A stretch of 19,163 nt of DNA from an uncultured Candidatus Saccharibacteria bacterium. Its GTDB lineage: Bacteria; Patescibacteriota; Saccharimonadia; Saccharimonadales; Saccharimonadaceae. A program made the translations under genes and the position numbers. Position 1 is the first letter of the stretch; each line of letters begins with the position of its first letter. Of the stretch, positions 1-7,120 are shown piece after piece. The stretch is taken from contig CALBWN010000041.1 of the NCBI GenBank assembly GCA_937974295.1, positions 1 to 19,163 on the forward strand, read 5' to 3'. The notes beneath the pieces are model-generated. The model was not told the origin of the DNA and made no database searches. It saw nothing but the letters and a program-made list of their open reading frames with translations.

Positions 1-1191
1 CTGTGGTTTCATCCGTGGATCAATTTTAGTGTGTTCAGCGTTCTCCCTTCAGACAAAGGCGCCCTTATGCACATCGTCAATACCGGCGTTTTCCCAATCG
101 ACGCAGTTGGTACAGTGCTCTACCCCGGTCAAGATGCTACCATTACCGTCTCAGTACAAAATAGCCATGGGCAGTATTTTTTCATGCCAACGATTCATTA
201 CACAGCGTGGGTCGTCTTGTGTATTATGCTCATTTGTCTTATCCCCTTTGGGCTGATGCTCTACGGCCTCCGCCAGCTATCTCGGCCTGTCGCAGCCGAT
301 AGCGCACCGCAACCATTGCCCATCACTTCTGTCATCGTCGCAGCAATTATTACCCTGGTAGGGATATGCTTCATTATCTTTCATAACTTTTATCTAACGA
401 GCGGGGCGTTTTCTGGTACGATCCGCAACAGTGCTAATACTGCGCGCCCCGTGCTCTACAACTGCACTGATGCCACCAAGCTCACTGCCCCCTCGCAGGC
501 GCTCTTCATCTACGGCATGACATTCTTCGATACTGGCACTACCGAGCGCGACCTATCCGGTAATAACAATAAGGGTACCTGGCTCACGCGCACGGCCGCT
601 GCTCATGGTTCACAATCATATGCCTGCCGCCGCGACCGTGTGCGCAGCACTCTCTTTAAAGATACCTGCCTCGCCTACCCCACACCGGTTGATAACCCCA
701 ACCCTTTTACCCTCTCTGTCTGGTTTAATACCAGCAAATATGGGGCAGATAATGGGCGCATTGCTGGCTTTACTAGCACACCGGACAATGGCGCTGACCC
801 AAGCTTAGACCGCGTCCTCTTTCTCGATAAGCAAGGGCGCATTGCCTTTGCAGTGTGGCCCAATGCCACACGCTCTGTCTTCTCACCAGCAGGCAAAAAC
901 TACGCCGATGGCAAGTGGCACCACGTCGCTGCCTCAATCTCACCACAAGGGATGCGGCTCTATGCCGATGGCGTACTGGTTGCTCACGACCCGAGTGTCA
1001 CGCAGGCCCAAAACTTCCGCGGTTACTGGAAGTTTGGCTGTGGGCGCTTTAGCGAGTGGCGTAATGGCGATGACACACCTATTAACAGCACAAACACATT
1101 CTTCACTGGCATGATGCAGTTTGGGGCTGTCCACACCACCGCGCTGAATGATGCCCAGGTGCAAGAAATCTACCTTGCTGGCACAAAATAG
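1..1191 (+). CDS. Membrane-anchored LamG-domain protein (5' partial)
   Basis: The reading frame is open to the first base, so the N-terminus lies outside the window; a GTG at 31 is only an internal candidate start. The visible part has an extracytoplasmic-looking stretch, then two hydrophobic segments (about 58-81 and 98-122, counting from position 31), then a C-terminal domain of about 200 residues. That domain has LamG/concanavalin-like jelly-roll signatures: LSVWFNT, a FLDKQGRIAF strand pair, DGKWHHVAASIS, MRLYADGVLVA and a closing ALNDAQVQEIYLAG. Such domains bind glycans or proteins, so an envelope-displayed adhesin or sugar-binding role is inferred. No catalytic motif is visible. Cysteines near C145, C199 and C211 could form disulfides in the exported domain. 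It is followed by a separately promoted gene at 1278. I am confident of the LamG fold and unsure of the ligand. Confidence 0.8.
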   Translation: MWFHPWINFSVFSVLPSDKGALMHIVNTGVFPIDAVGTVLYPGQDATITVSVQNSHGQYFFMPTIHYTAWVVLCIMLICLIPFGLMLYGLRQLSRPVAADSAPQPLPITSVIVAAIITLVGICFIIFHNFYLTSGAFSGTIRNSANTARPVLYNCTDATKLTAPSQALFIYGMTFFDTGTTERDLSGNNNKGTWLTRTAAAHGSQSYACRRDRVRSTLFKDTCLAYPTPVDNPNPFTLSVWFNTSKYGADNGRIAGFTSTPDNGADPSLDRVLFLDKQGRIAFAVWPNATRSVFSPAGKNYADGKWHHVAASISPQGMRLYADGVLVAHDPSVTQAQNFRGYWKFGCGRFSEWRNGDDTPINSTNTFFTGMMQFGAVHTTALNDAQVQEIYLAGTK

Positions 1192-1242
1192 CGCACGATG
1201 AGCTACTCTTGTATTCTTAGCCATTACATCGTTTTGCTCTCA

Positions 1243-1278
1243 TTGCAAGCATCAAGCGCCTGATATATACTATATGCA
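1243..1278 (+). promoter_or_regulatory. Promoter giving a leaderless start for the 1278 gene
   Basis: A TTGCAA -35 box (1243-1248), a 17-bp spacer and a TATACT -10 box (1266-1271) precede the ATG at 1278. A start site 7 bases after the -10 box falls on the A of the ATG, and there is no Shine-Dalgarno sequence. The boxes and spacing are seen directly; the leaderless mRNA is inferred. Confidence 0.55.
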
Positions 1279-1850
1279 TGAAATATATGCGTAGCACACT
1301 CACTAACCTCTCTGCTCTTCTCCGCCATGTATGGCTGCCGCTTGTGGTAATAATTCTGCTCATCGTGGTAGGCGTTGGCATGAGCACTGTCCTGCACGCA
1401 ATGCGACCCGAACCACTCTGGACGAATGCGACAAAGGAACTCACGCAGCGAGTGAAAAGCGAGGCCACGCAGTCGCTCGACATTGCCCTAAGCCGCGGTG
1501 AATTTATCAATATTGATGGGCCAGGTGGTATCGTCATCGGCACTATCACCGACCACACCGCACGTCAGCGTCTGCTCGCTAGCCAGCCATTTCGCGATTG
1601 CAAATTTGGTTGCACGGGGTGGATGGCATATTCGCGGCTTGGGCGCACATTGCCACTTGATTCTTCAGAAAAGGTGTCTGGCACAGCACATACTCTACTA
1701 AACTCAGCCACTACGCCAGATAGCTCGTGTATCATTCGCTTTCATTATCTTGGCCAACCACTCCCAGACAAACACGGCTCGCCCGACCTAGACATCATCT
1801 GCCTCTCACAAAGGACAGGTGCGTTTGTGTATGAGTTTCGGGCGGCGTAG
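1278..1850 (+). CDS. Hypothetical single-pass membrane protein
   Basis: This 190-aa protein is not one I recognise. It has a short N-terminal tail, one strong hydrophobic segment at about 18-39 and a soluble domain of about 150 residues probably outside the membrane. That domain holds a close cysteine pair (DCKFGC), and further cysteines occur near SSCIIRF and DIICLS, so disulfides are possible. The arrangement is reminiscent of anchored pilin-like or thiol-active proteins, but no pilin cleavage site and no CxxC thioredoxin motif is present. The ATG at 1278 was chosen because a promoter ends exactly upstream; a second in-frame ATG is at 1287. The gene lies downstream of the LamG gene on the same strand, so both may be surface proteins. 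Confidence 0.7.
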   Translation: MKYMRSTLTNLSALLRHVWLPLVVIILLIVVGVGMSTVLHAMRPEPLWTNATKELTQRVKSEATQSLDIALSRGEFINIDGPGGIVIGTITDHTARQRLLASQPFRDCKFGCTGWMAYSRLGRTLPLDSSEKVSGTAHTLLNSATTPDSSCIIRFHYLGQPLPDKHGSPDLDIICLSQRTGAFVYEFRAA

Positions 1851-1871
1851 CAGCGCTAGCTAGCAGCACTA

Positions 1872-1903
1872 TATTTAGTATTAAATAGCAGAGTAGCTAC
1901 TCT
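1872..1903. terminator. Possible bidirectional terminator between convergent genes
   Basis: Two dyads sit between the convergent stops at 1850 and 1915: TATTTA-4-TAAATA (1872-1887) and the perfect 14-bp palindrome AGAGTAGCTACTCT (1890-1903). Stems are short or AT-rich and there is no long T-run, so termination is only plausible. Confidence 0.3.
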
Positions 1904-1914
1904 CAAATATATCC

Positions 1915-2280
1915 TTAAACGTAGGCTTGTCCACGATGAGCTTCACGTTCTGCGCGTAGGCGTGCATCAATGATTCGACATACTTCGTTAGGATCCTCGA
2001 GCTTTGACAGTCTAGTGAGAAAAGCTATATGGCCAGAATTACTTTCCTCTACTATTGAGCGTGGCATGCGTTTTTTTGTGTGAAATCTAAAGAACTCCTT
2101 CATTGCATCTTCGGCGCTTACAAGCTCTGCAGTCTTTGTGTCTACAATCGCCACCTCACCAAGCCGAAGCCTTTGAATAATCTCACGCTCCTCAGGACTT
2201 AGCTTAATCTCGCTCGCATCGACACGATCATCTTCTGGTTGCACTGGTGGTTTGTCGGTGAGTGGAGGTCTTTTGTTCAT
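1915..2280 (-). CDS. Hypothetical small charged cytosolic protein
   Basis: The 121-aa product has a proline-rich disordered N-terminus (about 1-25), then predicted helices rich in Glu, Arg and Lys, with no signal peptide, TM segment or cysteine pattern. I recognise no domain. The segment SPEEREIIQRLRLGEVAIVD and a later RIIDARLRAEREAH helix suggest a compact helical protein, perhaps a binding partner or regulator, but nothing names a function. It has its own strong promoter immediately upstream and no Shine-Dalgarno sequence before the ATG, so a leaderless transcript is likely. It lies downstream of the RclA-like gene on the same strand, separated by about 70 bases. Confidence 0.65.
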   Translation of the reverse strand: MNKRPPLTDKPPVQPEDDRVDASEIKLSPEEREIIQRLRLGEVAIVDTKTAELVSAEDAMKEFFRFHTKKRMPRSIVEESNSGHIAFLTRLSKLEDPNEVCRIIDARLRAEREAHRGQAYV

Positions 2281-2282
2281 AG

Positions 2283-2318
2283 TGTTTTTATTATAAAACA
2301 GTCTGCTACTCTACACAA
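2283..2318 (-). promoter_or_regulatory. Consensus promoter, near-leaderless, for the gene at 2280
   Basis: On the minus strand a TTGTGT -35 box (2313-2318), a 17-bp spacer and a perfect TATAAT -10 box (2290-2295) are followed 9 bases later by the ATG. The expected start site near 2283 leaves about 3 nt of leader, too short for a ribosome-binding site. Confidence 0.6.
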
Positions 2319-2351
2319 TATGCACTATTTATCGCCTCGTTAACACAGTAC

Positions 2352-3677
2352 TTACAGCGCAAACAAATCATTCAACGCCTCACTCACCGTTGGGTGAGTA
2401 AATATCTGGTCGCGCAGCGTAGTATAGGGTAAACCAGCGTCCATTGCTGTTTTGATGGTGTTGATCACCTCGGGCGCTTGCTGGCAAAAGAGCGTCGCGC
2501 CAAGAATATGGCCTGTCGATGGCTGCACCACTGCTTTGAGTAACCCCGTTGTTTTATTATCAACATGCATGCGTGGCACCGCCATAGCTGGCAACTCTTT
2601 AACCTTCACATCGTCACCATACTGCGCGCGAGCTGCTACTTCGGTCAGACCAACACGCGCCAGTGGTGTCTGCATAAATATCACATGAGGCAATACTGCA
2701 CGCTGCGCCCGCGTGTAGCTACCATCACCAAGGAGCTGGCTCTTTACAATGCGAAAGTCGTCGAGCGACACATAGGTATACTGTGGCCCACCATTGACAT
2801 CGCCGAGCGCCCAAATGTGCGGCTGAGTGGTCTGCAATTGGTCATTAACGATGATCGCACCGCGCTCGTCAGTCTCCACACCAGCGGCGGCGAGGCCAAG
2901 CTGGCTTGTATTGGGCTGGCGACCAGCCGCCACGAGCACGGCATCATATACTTGCTCATCACCGCTACTTATCACAGCAACACCGTGGTCTGTATCGCGC
3001 ACCTGCTGTATGTCTGGTGCAAACACAAGCGTTATACCCTGCTCTTCCAGAGCCTGAGCAACTGCCTGGGCAACAGATGGCTCTTCGTGCGGAAGCAACT
3101 GTGCTCGGCGATGGTAGAGCGTGACCTCCACACCAAGAGCTGCATAGGTCGAGGCAAACTCCAGACCAATCGGCCCAGCACCAATCACCGCCAGCCGCTG
3201 TGGCTTGAGCTGCTGGTTGAGTACCTCCGTACTGGTATAGACATGGGTCGATTGCTCAAGGCCGGCAATCGCTGGCATCACCGGCACTGCACCGGTATTA
3301 ATGAACAACCGTTCTGCCTGCAGCTCAATATGCTCCTCACCCGCTTGGACACTCACTGTGTGCGCGTCAACAAACGATGCAACGCCATCAATAACCATCA
3401 CACCTGGGTTATCCGCCAGCATATGGTAGTTCTTGCTATTGAGCTTTGTCACGACCGCTGTTTTGCGCGCAAATGCTTCGTCGATCGACCGGCCAGCTGC
3501 TGCCGCACTCACGAGCGTCTTGGTAGGAATACACGCGATATTGATGCACGTGCCACCATACATCTGCGGCGATTGCTCCACCAGCCCTACCCGCTGCCCC
3601 GCTCCTGCTAGCGCCACCGCTAGCGTCTTGCCTGCCTTACCAAAACCAATAATCAGTGCATCAAATTGTGTGTGCAT
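2352..3677 (-). CDS. rclA: RclA-type FAD/NAD(P)H disulfide oxidoreductase
   Basis: This 441-aa protein has the full class I pyridine nucleotide-disulfide oxidoreductase layout. It has an N-terminal FAD Rossmann motif GFGKAG (11-16), a redox-active CINIAC pair (C44, C49) followed by PTKT, an NAD(P) motif GAGPIG (166-171), an FAD motif ALGDVNGG and a C-terminal dimerisation domain ending in FTHPTVSE with H428 as the likely catalytic base. Segments such as LIIGFGKAGKTLAV, MYGGTCINI and TYVSLDDFRIVK, and the length of 441, match E. coli RclA as I remember it. RclA protects against hypochlorous acid and reduces Cu(II). Dihydrolipoamide dehydrogenase and mercuric reductase are the close alternatives. 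No lipoyl-complex genes are adjacent, and no N-terminal or C-terminal mercury cysteines are seen. The Shine-Dalgarno AAGGAG is 7 bases before the ATG. Regulation by a dyad-binding factor is suggested by the site at 3711. Confidence 0.88.
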   Translation of the reverse strand: MHTQFDALIIGFGKAGKTLAVALAGAGQRVGLVEQSPQMYGGTCINIACIPTKTLVSAAAAGRSIDEAFARKTAVVTKLNSKNYHMLADNPGVMVIDGVASFVDAHTVSVQAGEEHIELQAERLFINTGAVPVMPAIAGLEQSTHVYTSTEVLNQQLKPQRLAVIGAGPIGLEFASTYAALGVEVTLYHRRAQLLPHEEPSVAQAVAQALEEQGITLVFAPDIQQVRDTDHGVAVISSGDEQVYDAVLVAAGRQPNTSQLGLAAAGVETDERGAIIVNDQLQTTQPHIWALGDVNGGPQYTYVSLDDFRIVKSQLLGDGSYTRAQRAVLPHVIFMQTPLARVGLTEVAARAQYGDDVKVKELPAMAVPRMHVDNKTTGLLKAVVQPSTGHILGATLFCQQAPEVINTIKTAMDAGLPYTTLRDQIFTHPTVSEALNDLFAL

Positions 3678-3697
3678 TATACTTCTCCTTCGTCAAC

Positions 3698-3726
3698 ATT
3701 ATCGCATAGATTACACCTAATGTAAA
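3698..3726 (-). promoter_or_regulatory. rclA promoter with overlapping dyad operator
   Basis: On the minus strand a TTTACA -35 box (3721-3726), a 17-bp spacer and a GATAAT -10 box (3698-3703) precede rclA. A perfect dyad, TTACA-CCTAA-TGTAA (3711-3725), overlaps the -35 box and spacer, a position suited to a redox-sensing regulator. The sequence elements are direct observations; the regulator is unknown. Confidence 0.5.
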
Positions 3727-3821
3727 TGAATTACAATAATGATTCGTTTAGTATACTACTCAAGAACAAGACGCGCGCGTCTGTCACCTATCCTACCTCA
3801 TTTCACTCAAGTGTATAAAAC

Positions 3822-4832
3822 TCAGCGCCGCCGCGCGAGCACTGGCTGCACCCGATCAACCCGGTTCGTCCAGACATACCCGCCAAACTGTGGCGGTATC
3901 TGCGTCACGCTCTCCGCTGTATCAAACCCAGCTGACCACTGTCCATCGCCTTCGACCAACATTACTCGCGTGTTTACCGCCGCCATCCGGTCAACAAACT
4001 TACCTGGCCAGCCCCATAGCAGTGGTGCATAGCGCCGCGGAATGTGCAGCTCCATATTGTGCAGCTCGTGCGGCACATAACCTGTCCAGCCAACCGCCAC
4101 GTAACGCAGCAAACCGGCCTTCATCATTGCCTTGGAACAGAGACGCAGCGTCGCGCTTTGTTGGCGCAGCCAGGCAATGCCATCGTCATTACCGTAGACT
4201 GTAATTTGTTTGAAGCGTTCCGGGTCCATTGCCCGGAGCTTTCCCCACAACACTTCGTATGTCTGGTGGTTGCCATCCTTAACATGCAAAAGAAGATCTT
4301 TGTGCGGAAAGGCCGTCAGCACCTCATCAAGCGTGGGCATCAAGCCCACACCTTTGCCACGGAATGGAAAGGTTTTGCCACCATCCGCCGTGTAGCCATA
4401 ACCAATGTCGAGCTGCTTGAGTTCAGCCATAGTGTAATTGCCAATCTCGCCCTTGGCTTCTGTGCGGTATTCCAGCGTTGCGTCATGGAAGACCGCGAGT
4501 TGCTTATCCTTCGTGAGCTTAAGGTCAAGCTCCACCACATCCGCACCATAATCAAAGGCAGCGCGCATTGACGGGATTGTATTCTCAAGATAGGGGTGCT
4601 CAGGTTTATCCATAATGGCTGCAGTGTTGGTGTCATTGCCAACCTTGCTATAGTCAAATGTCTGCGCCAGGCCTCGGTGCGCGAGTATCCGTGGGTGCTG
4701 CCTTGGCACAAACAGACTCGTATTATTGATCCACAGCCCCATGATAATCACTCCACACACTGCCAGCCACCGCCAGTGCCGCCGACTCCACTGCGCTCCG
4801 CTCTGTCCTATTTTCCGAAATGTATCGAACAT
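3822..4832 (-). CDS. Membrane-tethered glycerophosphodiester phosphodiesterase
   Basis: The 336-aa protein has a basic N-terminus and one TM segment (about 22-43), then a GDPD TIM-barrel domain. The family motifs are visible: HRG (52-54), ENT (83-85), ELD with E101 and D103 as metal ligands, and HD (116-117) with the second catalytic histidine. Members hydrolyse glycerophosphodiesters to glycerol 3-phosphate and an alcohol; some act on teichoic acid or lipids. With one N-terminal anchor the domain is probably outside the membrane, consistent with salvaging host lipid head groups, which is an inference. The stretch between HRG and ENT is about 28 residues, longer than is usual, so the active-site loop carries an insertion. 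The Shine-Dalgarno AAGGAA is 7 bases before the ATG. The preceding minus-strand gene ends about 35 bases upstream, so co-transcription is possible. Confidence 0.85.
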   Translation of the reverse strand: MFDTFRKIGQSGAQWSRRHWRWLAVCGVIIMGLWINNTSLFVPRQHPRILAHRGLAQTFDYSKVGNDTNTAAIMDKPEHPYLENTIPSMRAAFDYGADVVELDLKLTKDKQLAVFHDATLEYRTEAKGEIGNYTMAELKQLDIGYGYTADGGKTFPFRGKGVGLMPTLDEVLTAFPHKDLLLHVKDGNHQTYEVLWGKLRAMDPERFKQITVYGNDDGIAWLRQQSATLRLCSKAMMKAGLLRYVAVGWTGYVPHELHNMELHIPRRYAPLLWGWPGKFVDRMAAVNTRVMLVEGDGQWSAGFDTAESVTQIPPQFGGYVWTNRVDRVQPVLARRR

Positions 4833-4867
4833 TTATTATTCCTTTATTTTTATTATCCGACAACCGC

Positions 4868-5314
4868 TTATTCCACACGCCGAGCAAATAGTTCCTCTAT
4901 GCCACGCAGGAAAATCTCCGCCGTCTTTGGCCCGACGCCGTAGAATTTTTGCAGGCGTTTGGCGCACTCGGCTTCGCTTGGGCTGCTTTCTATCAGCAGC
5001 ATCAGCGAGCCATCATACTGGTCGATCAGCTGCTGCGCGCACAGCCGCAGGGCTGTCGCTGTTTTCTCGTCGTAGCGTGTGTATTTACCTTCGTCTAGCA
5101 GCCGCACGAGGCGTCTGCGCTCCACCGCAAGCAGCGCCCACGGCGTATCAAGCTGGTGCTCCACCAAGAGACGCCAGGTCTGCACCGCCACCGGTGATTG
5201 AATCGGCTTACCCAGCAGATACACCAATAGAAACCAGCGAAAGAGATCTAGCTCATCATGCGCAATATTGAGCGCGAAGTCATCGGGATGGTGTGAGCGA
5301 GCAGAGCGAACCAT
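4868..5314 (-). CDS. Helix-hairpin-helix (EndoIII-like) DNA-binding protein
   Basis: This 148-aa protein ends in a clear helix-hairpin-helix of the base-excision-repair type, LQKFYGVGPKTAEIFLRG, including the lysine that is catalytic in endonuclease III-type glycosylases. The preceding all-helical segment resembles the six-helix part of that fold. The protein stops about 18 residues after the lysine, where the family aspartate would lie, and it has no Fe-S cluster loop. It is therefore either a minimal or inactive DNA binder or a divergent relative. No membrane segment or signal is present. The start ATG at 5314 coincides with the predicted transcription start of a TTGACA promoter. It lies upstream of the phosphodiesterase gene, probably by chance of operon layout rather than shared function. 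Confidence 0.65.
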   Translation of the reverse strand: MVRSARSHHPDDFALNIAHDELDLFRWFLLVYLLGKPIQSPVAVQTWRLLVEHQLDTPWALLAVERRRLVRLLDEGKYTRYDEKTATALRLCAQQLIDQYDGSLMLLIESSPSEAECAKRLQKFYGVGPKTAEIFLRGIEELFARRVE

Positions 5315-5351
5315 ATTCCATATTATTCTCTAAATTGGGGCTTATTGTCAA
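5315..5351 (-). promoter_or_regulatory. Promoter with consensus -35 and leaderless start for the 5314 gene
   Basis: On the minus strand a perfect TTGACA -35 box (5346-5351), an 18-bp spacer and an AATAAT -10 box (5322-5327) end 7 bases before the ATG. The predicted start site is next to the start codon, and no Shine-Dalgarno sequence fits in the gap. Confidence 0.55.
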
Positions 5352-5411
5352 ATAAGACGAGCTGTATCACAGGTTCTACATCATATATCAGTAAGCACAA
5401 CCAATAAACAA

Positions 5412-5447
5412 TTGCATTTCGTGCAACACATTGCTAGAATATACATA
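5412..5447 (+). promoter_or_regulatory. Promoter and dyad operator for the LPHTG surface-protein operon
   Basis: TTGCAT (5412-5417), a 17-bp spacer and TAGAAT (5435-5440) form a good promoter with a start near 5447, giving a leader of about 40 nt. The -35 box lies inside a perfect dyad, TTGCA-TTTCG-TGCAA (5412-5426), with the same geometry as the rclA dyad. Repressor control is inferred. Confidence 0.5.
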
Positions 5448-5486
5448 GAACATTTAGCTAACATCGATGGTCTATGGGGGTACATC

Positions 5487-7106
5487 ATGTTTCGGAAACT
5501 CGTATCAAACTTATCGCTCAGCCCGGCGATCGTCGGCCAGCTGGGCTTCTATGCGAAGCGTTTGCGCAAGGAAGAAGCAACACGTCGCTTGGGGCTGATA
5601 TTTACCGCGCTAGCACTCGTCGTGCAATCGTTCACGCTGCTTGCGCCACCAGAATCGGCTAACGCCGCCGACCCAAGCGATATGATCTACGGCGGTATTA
5701 GCAATGGCTCACAGCTCATGGCTCATTACGACGCCAACACCAACAACATCCGTGACCTCTACAGCACCATCGGCATTACTCGTGCCGAGCTACAGCAAGC
5801 GACAACTCGCCTGGAGACCCGGCGCAGCACCGAGAGCACCTACTCATGGGGGATGACACCGCACTTTAGTGCCGCTCAGGGCGAAGGCGTATACTCTGTG
5901 AAGGCAGCGCAAGGTGGAATGCGCAACTTCTACTACCGACCACATCACTTGTGGGGGAATTTCACCTACCGGGCATTCGTTGGCCACTCAGCAAAGTTTG
6001 GTTGGTTCGCCATTATGCTCAACTGTGGTAACCTCATTACCCAGACAGTGCCACCAGCACCTGTCTGCCCACCCGGCCAGGTCGGTACGTACCCAAACTG
6101 CAGCACGCCGCCATCCGTCATCAAGCCAACACCAGTGGCAAGCTGTAGCGGCCTTGCTATCAACAAAAACGACACTACCTACCAATTCACCGCTGCGGCA
6201 TCTGCCCAGCATGGTGCTACCATCACTGGCTATGTCTTCCAAGTCTATCGCGATGGCAAGCTCGCTAAAACACTCGAGAGCAGTACGCCTACTGTCAGCT
6301 ACAGCGAGAAAACGCCCGGTTCGTACCGCGTCGTCCTCACTGTCAAGACCTCTCTGGGCGACCGCACCAACGAAGCCTGCGCCAAGACCTTTGTCATCGC
6401 TGCACCCGCCCGCTGCCCGGTCAATCCTACCCTGCTCAAAGATGATGCCCGCTGCCAACCTTGCCCAGGCAACAGCACCCTCTGGCTCGAAGACAAAACC
6501 TGCGCTGCTAAATTTGTCCAGACCAAGAGTGGCCACAACCTCACCCAAAACAGTGCTGAGACGACCACCGTCACCGCCAAAGCCCACGACCGCATTACCT
6601 ATAAGCTTAGCGTCACCAACAAAGGCCTCAACGCCGAGAAATTCACCTTTAGCGACAACCTCGGTGATGTCCTCCAATACGCTACGGTCGTTGACGCTGG
6701 TGGCGGCACACTTGCCAAAGACACCAACCAAAGCGCCAGCATCGATGCAACCATCCTCAGCTGGCCAGCTGTGGAGATCAAACCAGGCGAGAGCCAAGAG
6801 CGGCAATTTACCGTCCAGCTCAAAGACCACATTCCTTCAATGGGCACCGGCACCAGCAACGCAACCTCCTACGATTGCCGCATCGATAACACCTTTGGCA
6901 ACACACTTAGCACCAAGGTAGATTGCCCCGCCGAGAAGCGCGTCGTCGAGCAAGTCGTGACGGAACTGCCTCACACCGGTAGCAGTGAGAATATCATCTT
7001 TGCCGGCATCGTCCTTGCAGTGGTGGTATTCTTCTACGCTCGCTCGCGCCAGCTCAGCACCGAGATCCGCCTCGTGCGCCGCAACTTTAACGCCGGAACA
7101 ATCTAA
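5487..7106 (+). CDS. LPHTG-type exported surface protein with DUF11-like repeat
   Basis: I chose the ATG at 5487 (539 aa) over an upstream TTG at 5412, because the TTG overlaps the promoter. The N-terminus is a long basic region followed by a hydrophobic segment (about 35-53) and SANAAD, a likely signal-peptidase site; this layout is one I associate with Saccharibacteria envelope proteins. Next come an uncharacterised domain (about 65-190), a CPPGQ-type cysteine linker, a PKD/Ig-like beta domain (ITGYVFQVYRDGK to TFVIA), a second cysteine-rich linker (about 325-365) and a DUF11-like repeat (DRITYKLSVTNKG, FSDNLGDVL, WPAVEIKPGES). At the end are LPHTG, a TM segment and a tail of about 17 residues containing several arginines. 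The tail is longer than usual sortase substrates, so it may simply be membrane-anchored. A role in attachment to a host cell is inferred. The next gene starts 14 bases on, with its own Shine-Dalgarno. Confidence 0.85.
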   Translation: MFRKLVSNLSLSPAIVGQLGFYAKRLRKEEATRRLGLIFTALALVVQSFTLLAPPESANAADPSDMIYGGISNGSQLMAHYDANTNNIRDLYSTIGITRAELQQATTRLETRRSTESTYSWGMTPHFSAAQGEGVYSVKAAQGGMRNFYYRPHHLWGNFTYRAFVGHSAKFGWFAIMLNCGNLITQTVPPAPVCPPGQVGTYPNCSTPPSVIKPTPVASCSGLAINKNDTTYQFTAAASAQHGATITGYVFQVYRDGKLAKTLESSTPTVSYSEKTPGSYRVVLTVKTSLGDRTNEACAKTFVIAAPARCPVNPTLLKDDARCQPCPGNSTLWLEDKTCAAKFVQTKSGHNLTQNSAETTTVTAKAHDRITYKLSVTNKGLNAEKFTFSDNLGDVLQYATVVDAGGGTLAKDTNQSASIDATILSWPAVEIKPGESQERQFTVQLKDHIPSMGTGTSNATSYDCRIDNTFGNTLSTKVDCPAEKRVVEQVVTELPHTGSSENIIFAGIVLAVVVFFYARSRQLSTEIRLVRRNFNAGTI

Positions 7107-7120
7107 CCAAGGAGAAACCA

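Noticed and set aside
2565..3611. 348-codon plus-strand open frame
   Set aside because: It lies wholly antisense to the rclA-like gene, which has all catalytic motifs; its translation is low-quality, with many Cys and His residues and no domain.
5988..6830. 280-codon minus-strand open frame
   Set aside because: It is antisense to the DUF11-like surface-protein gene and has no start signal.
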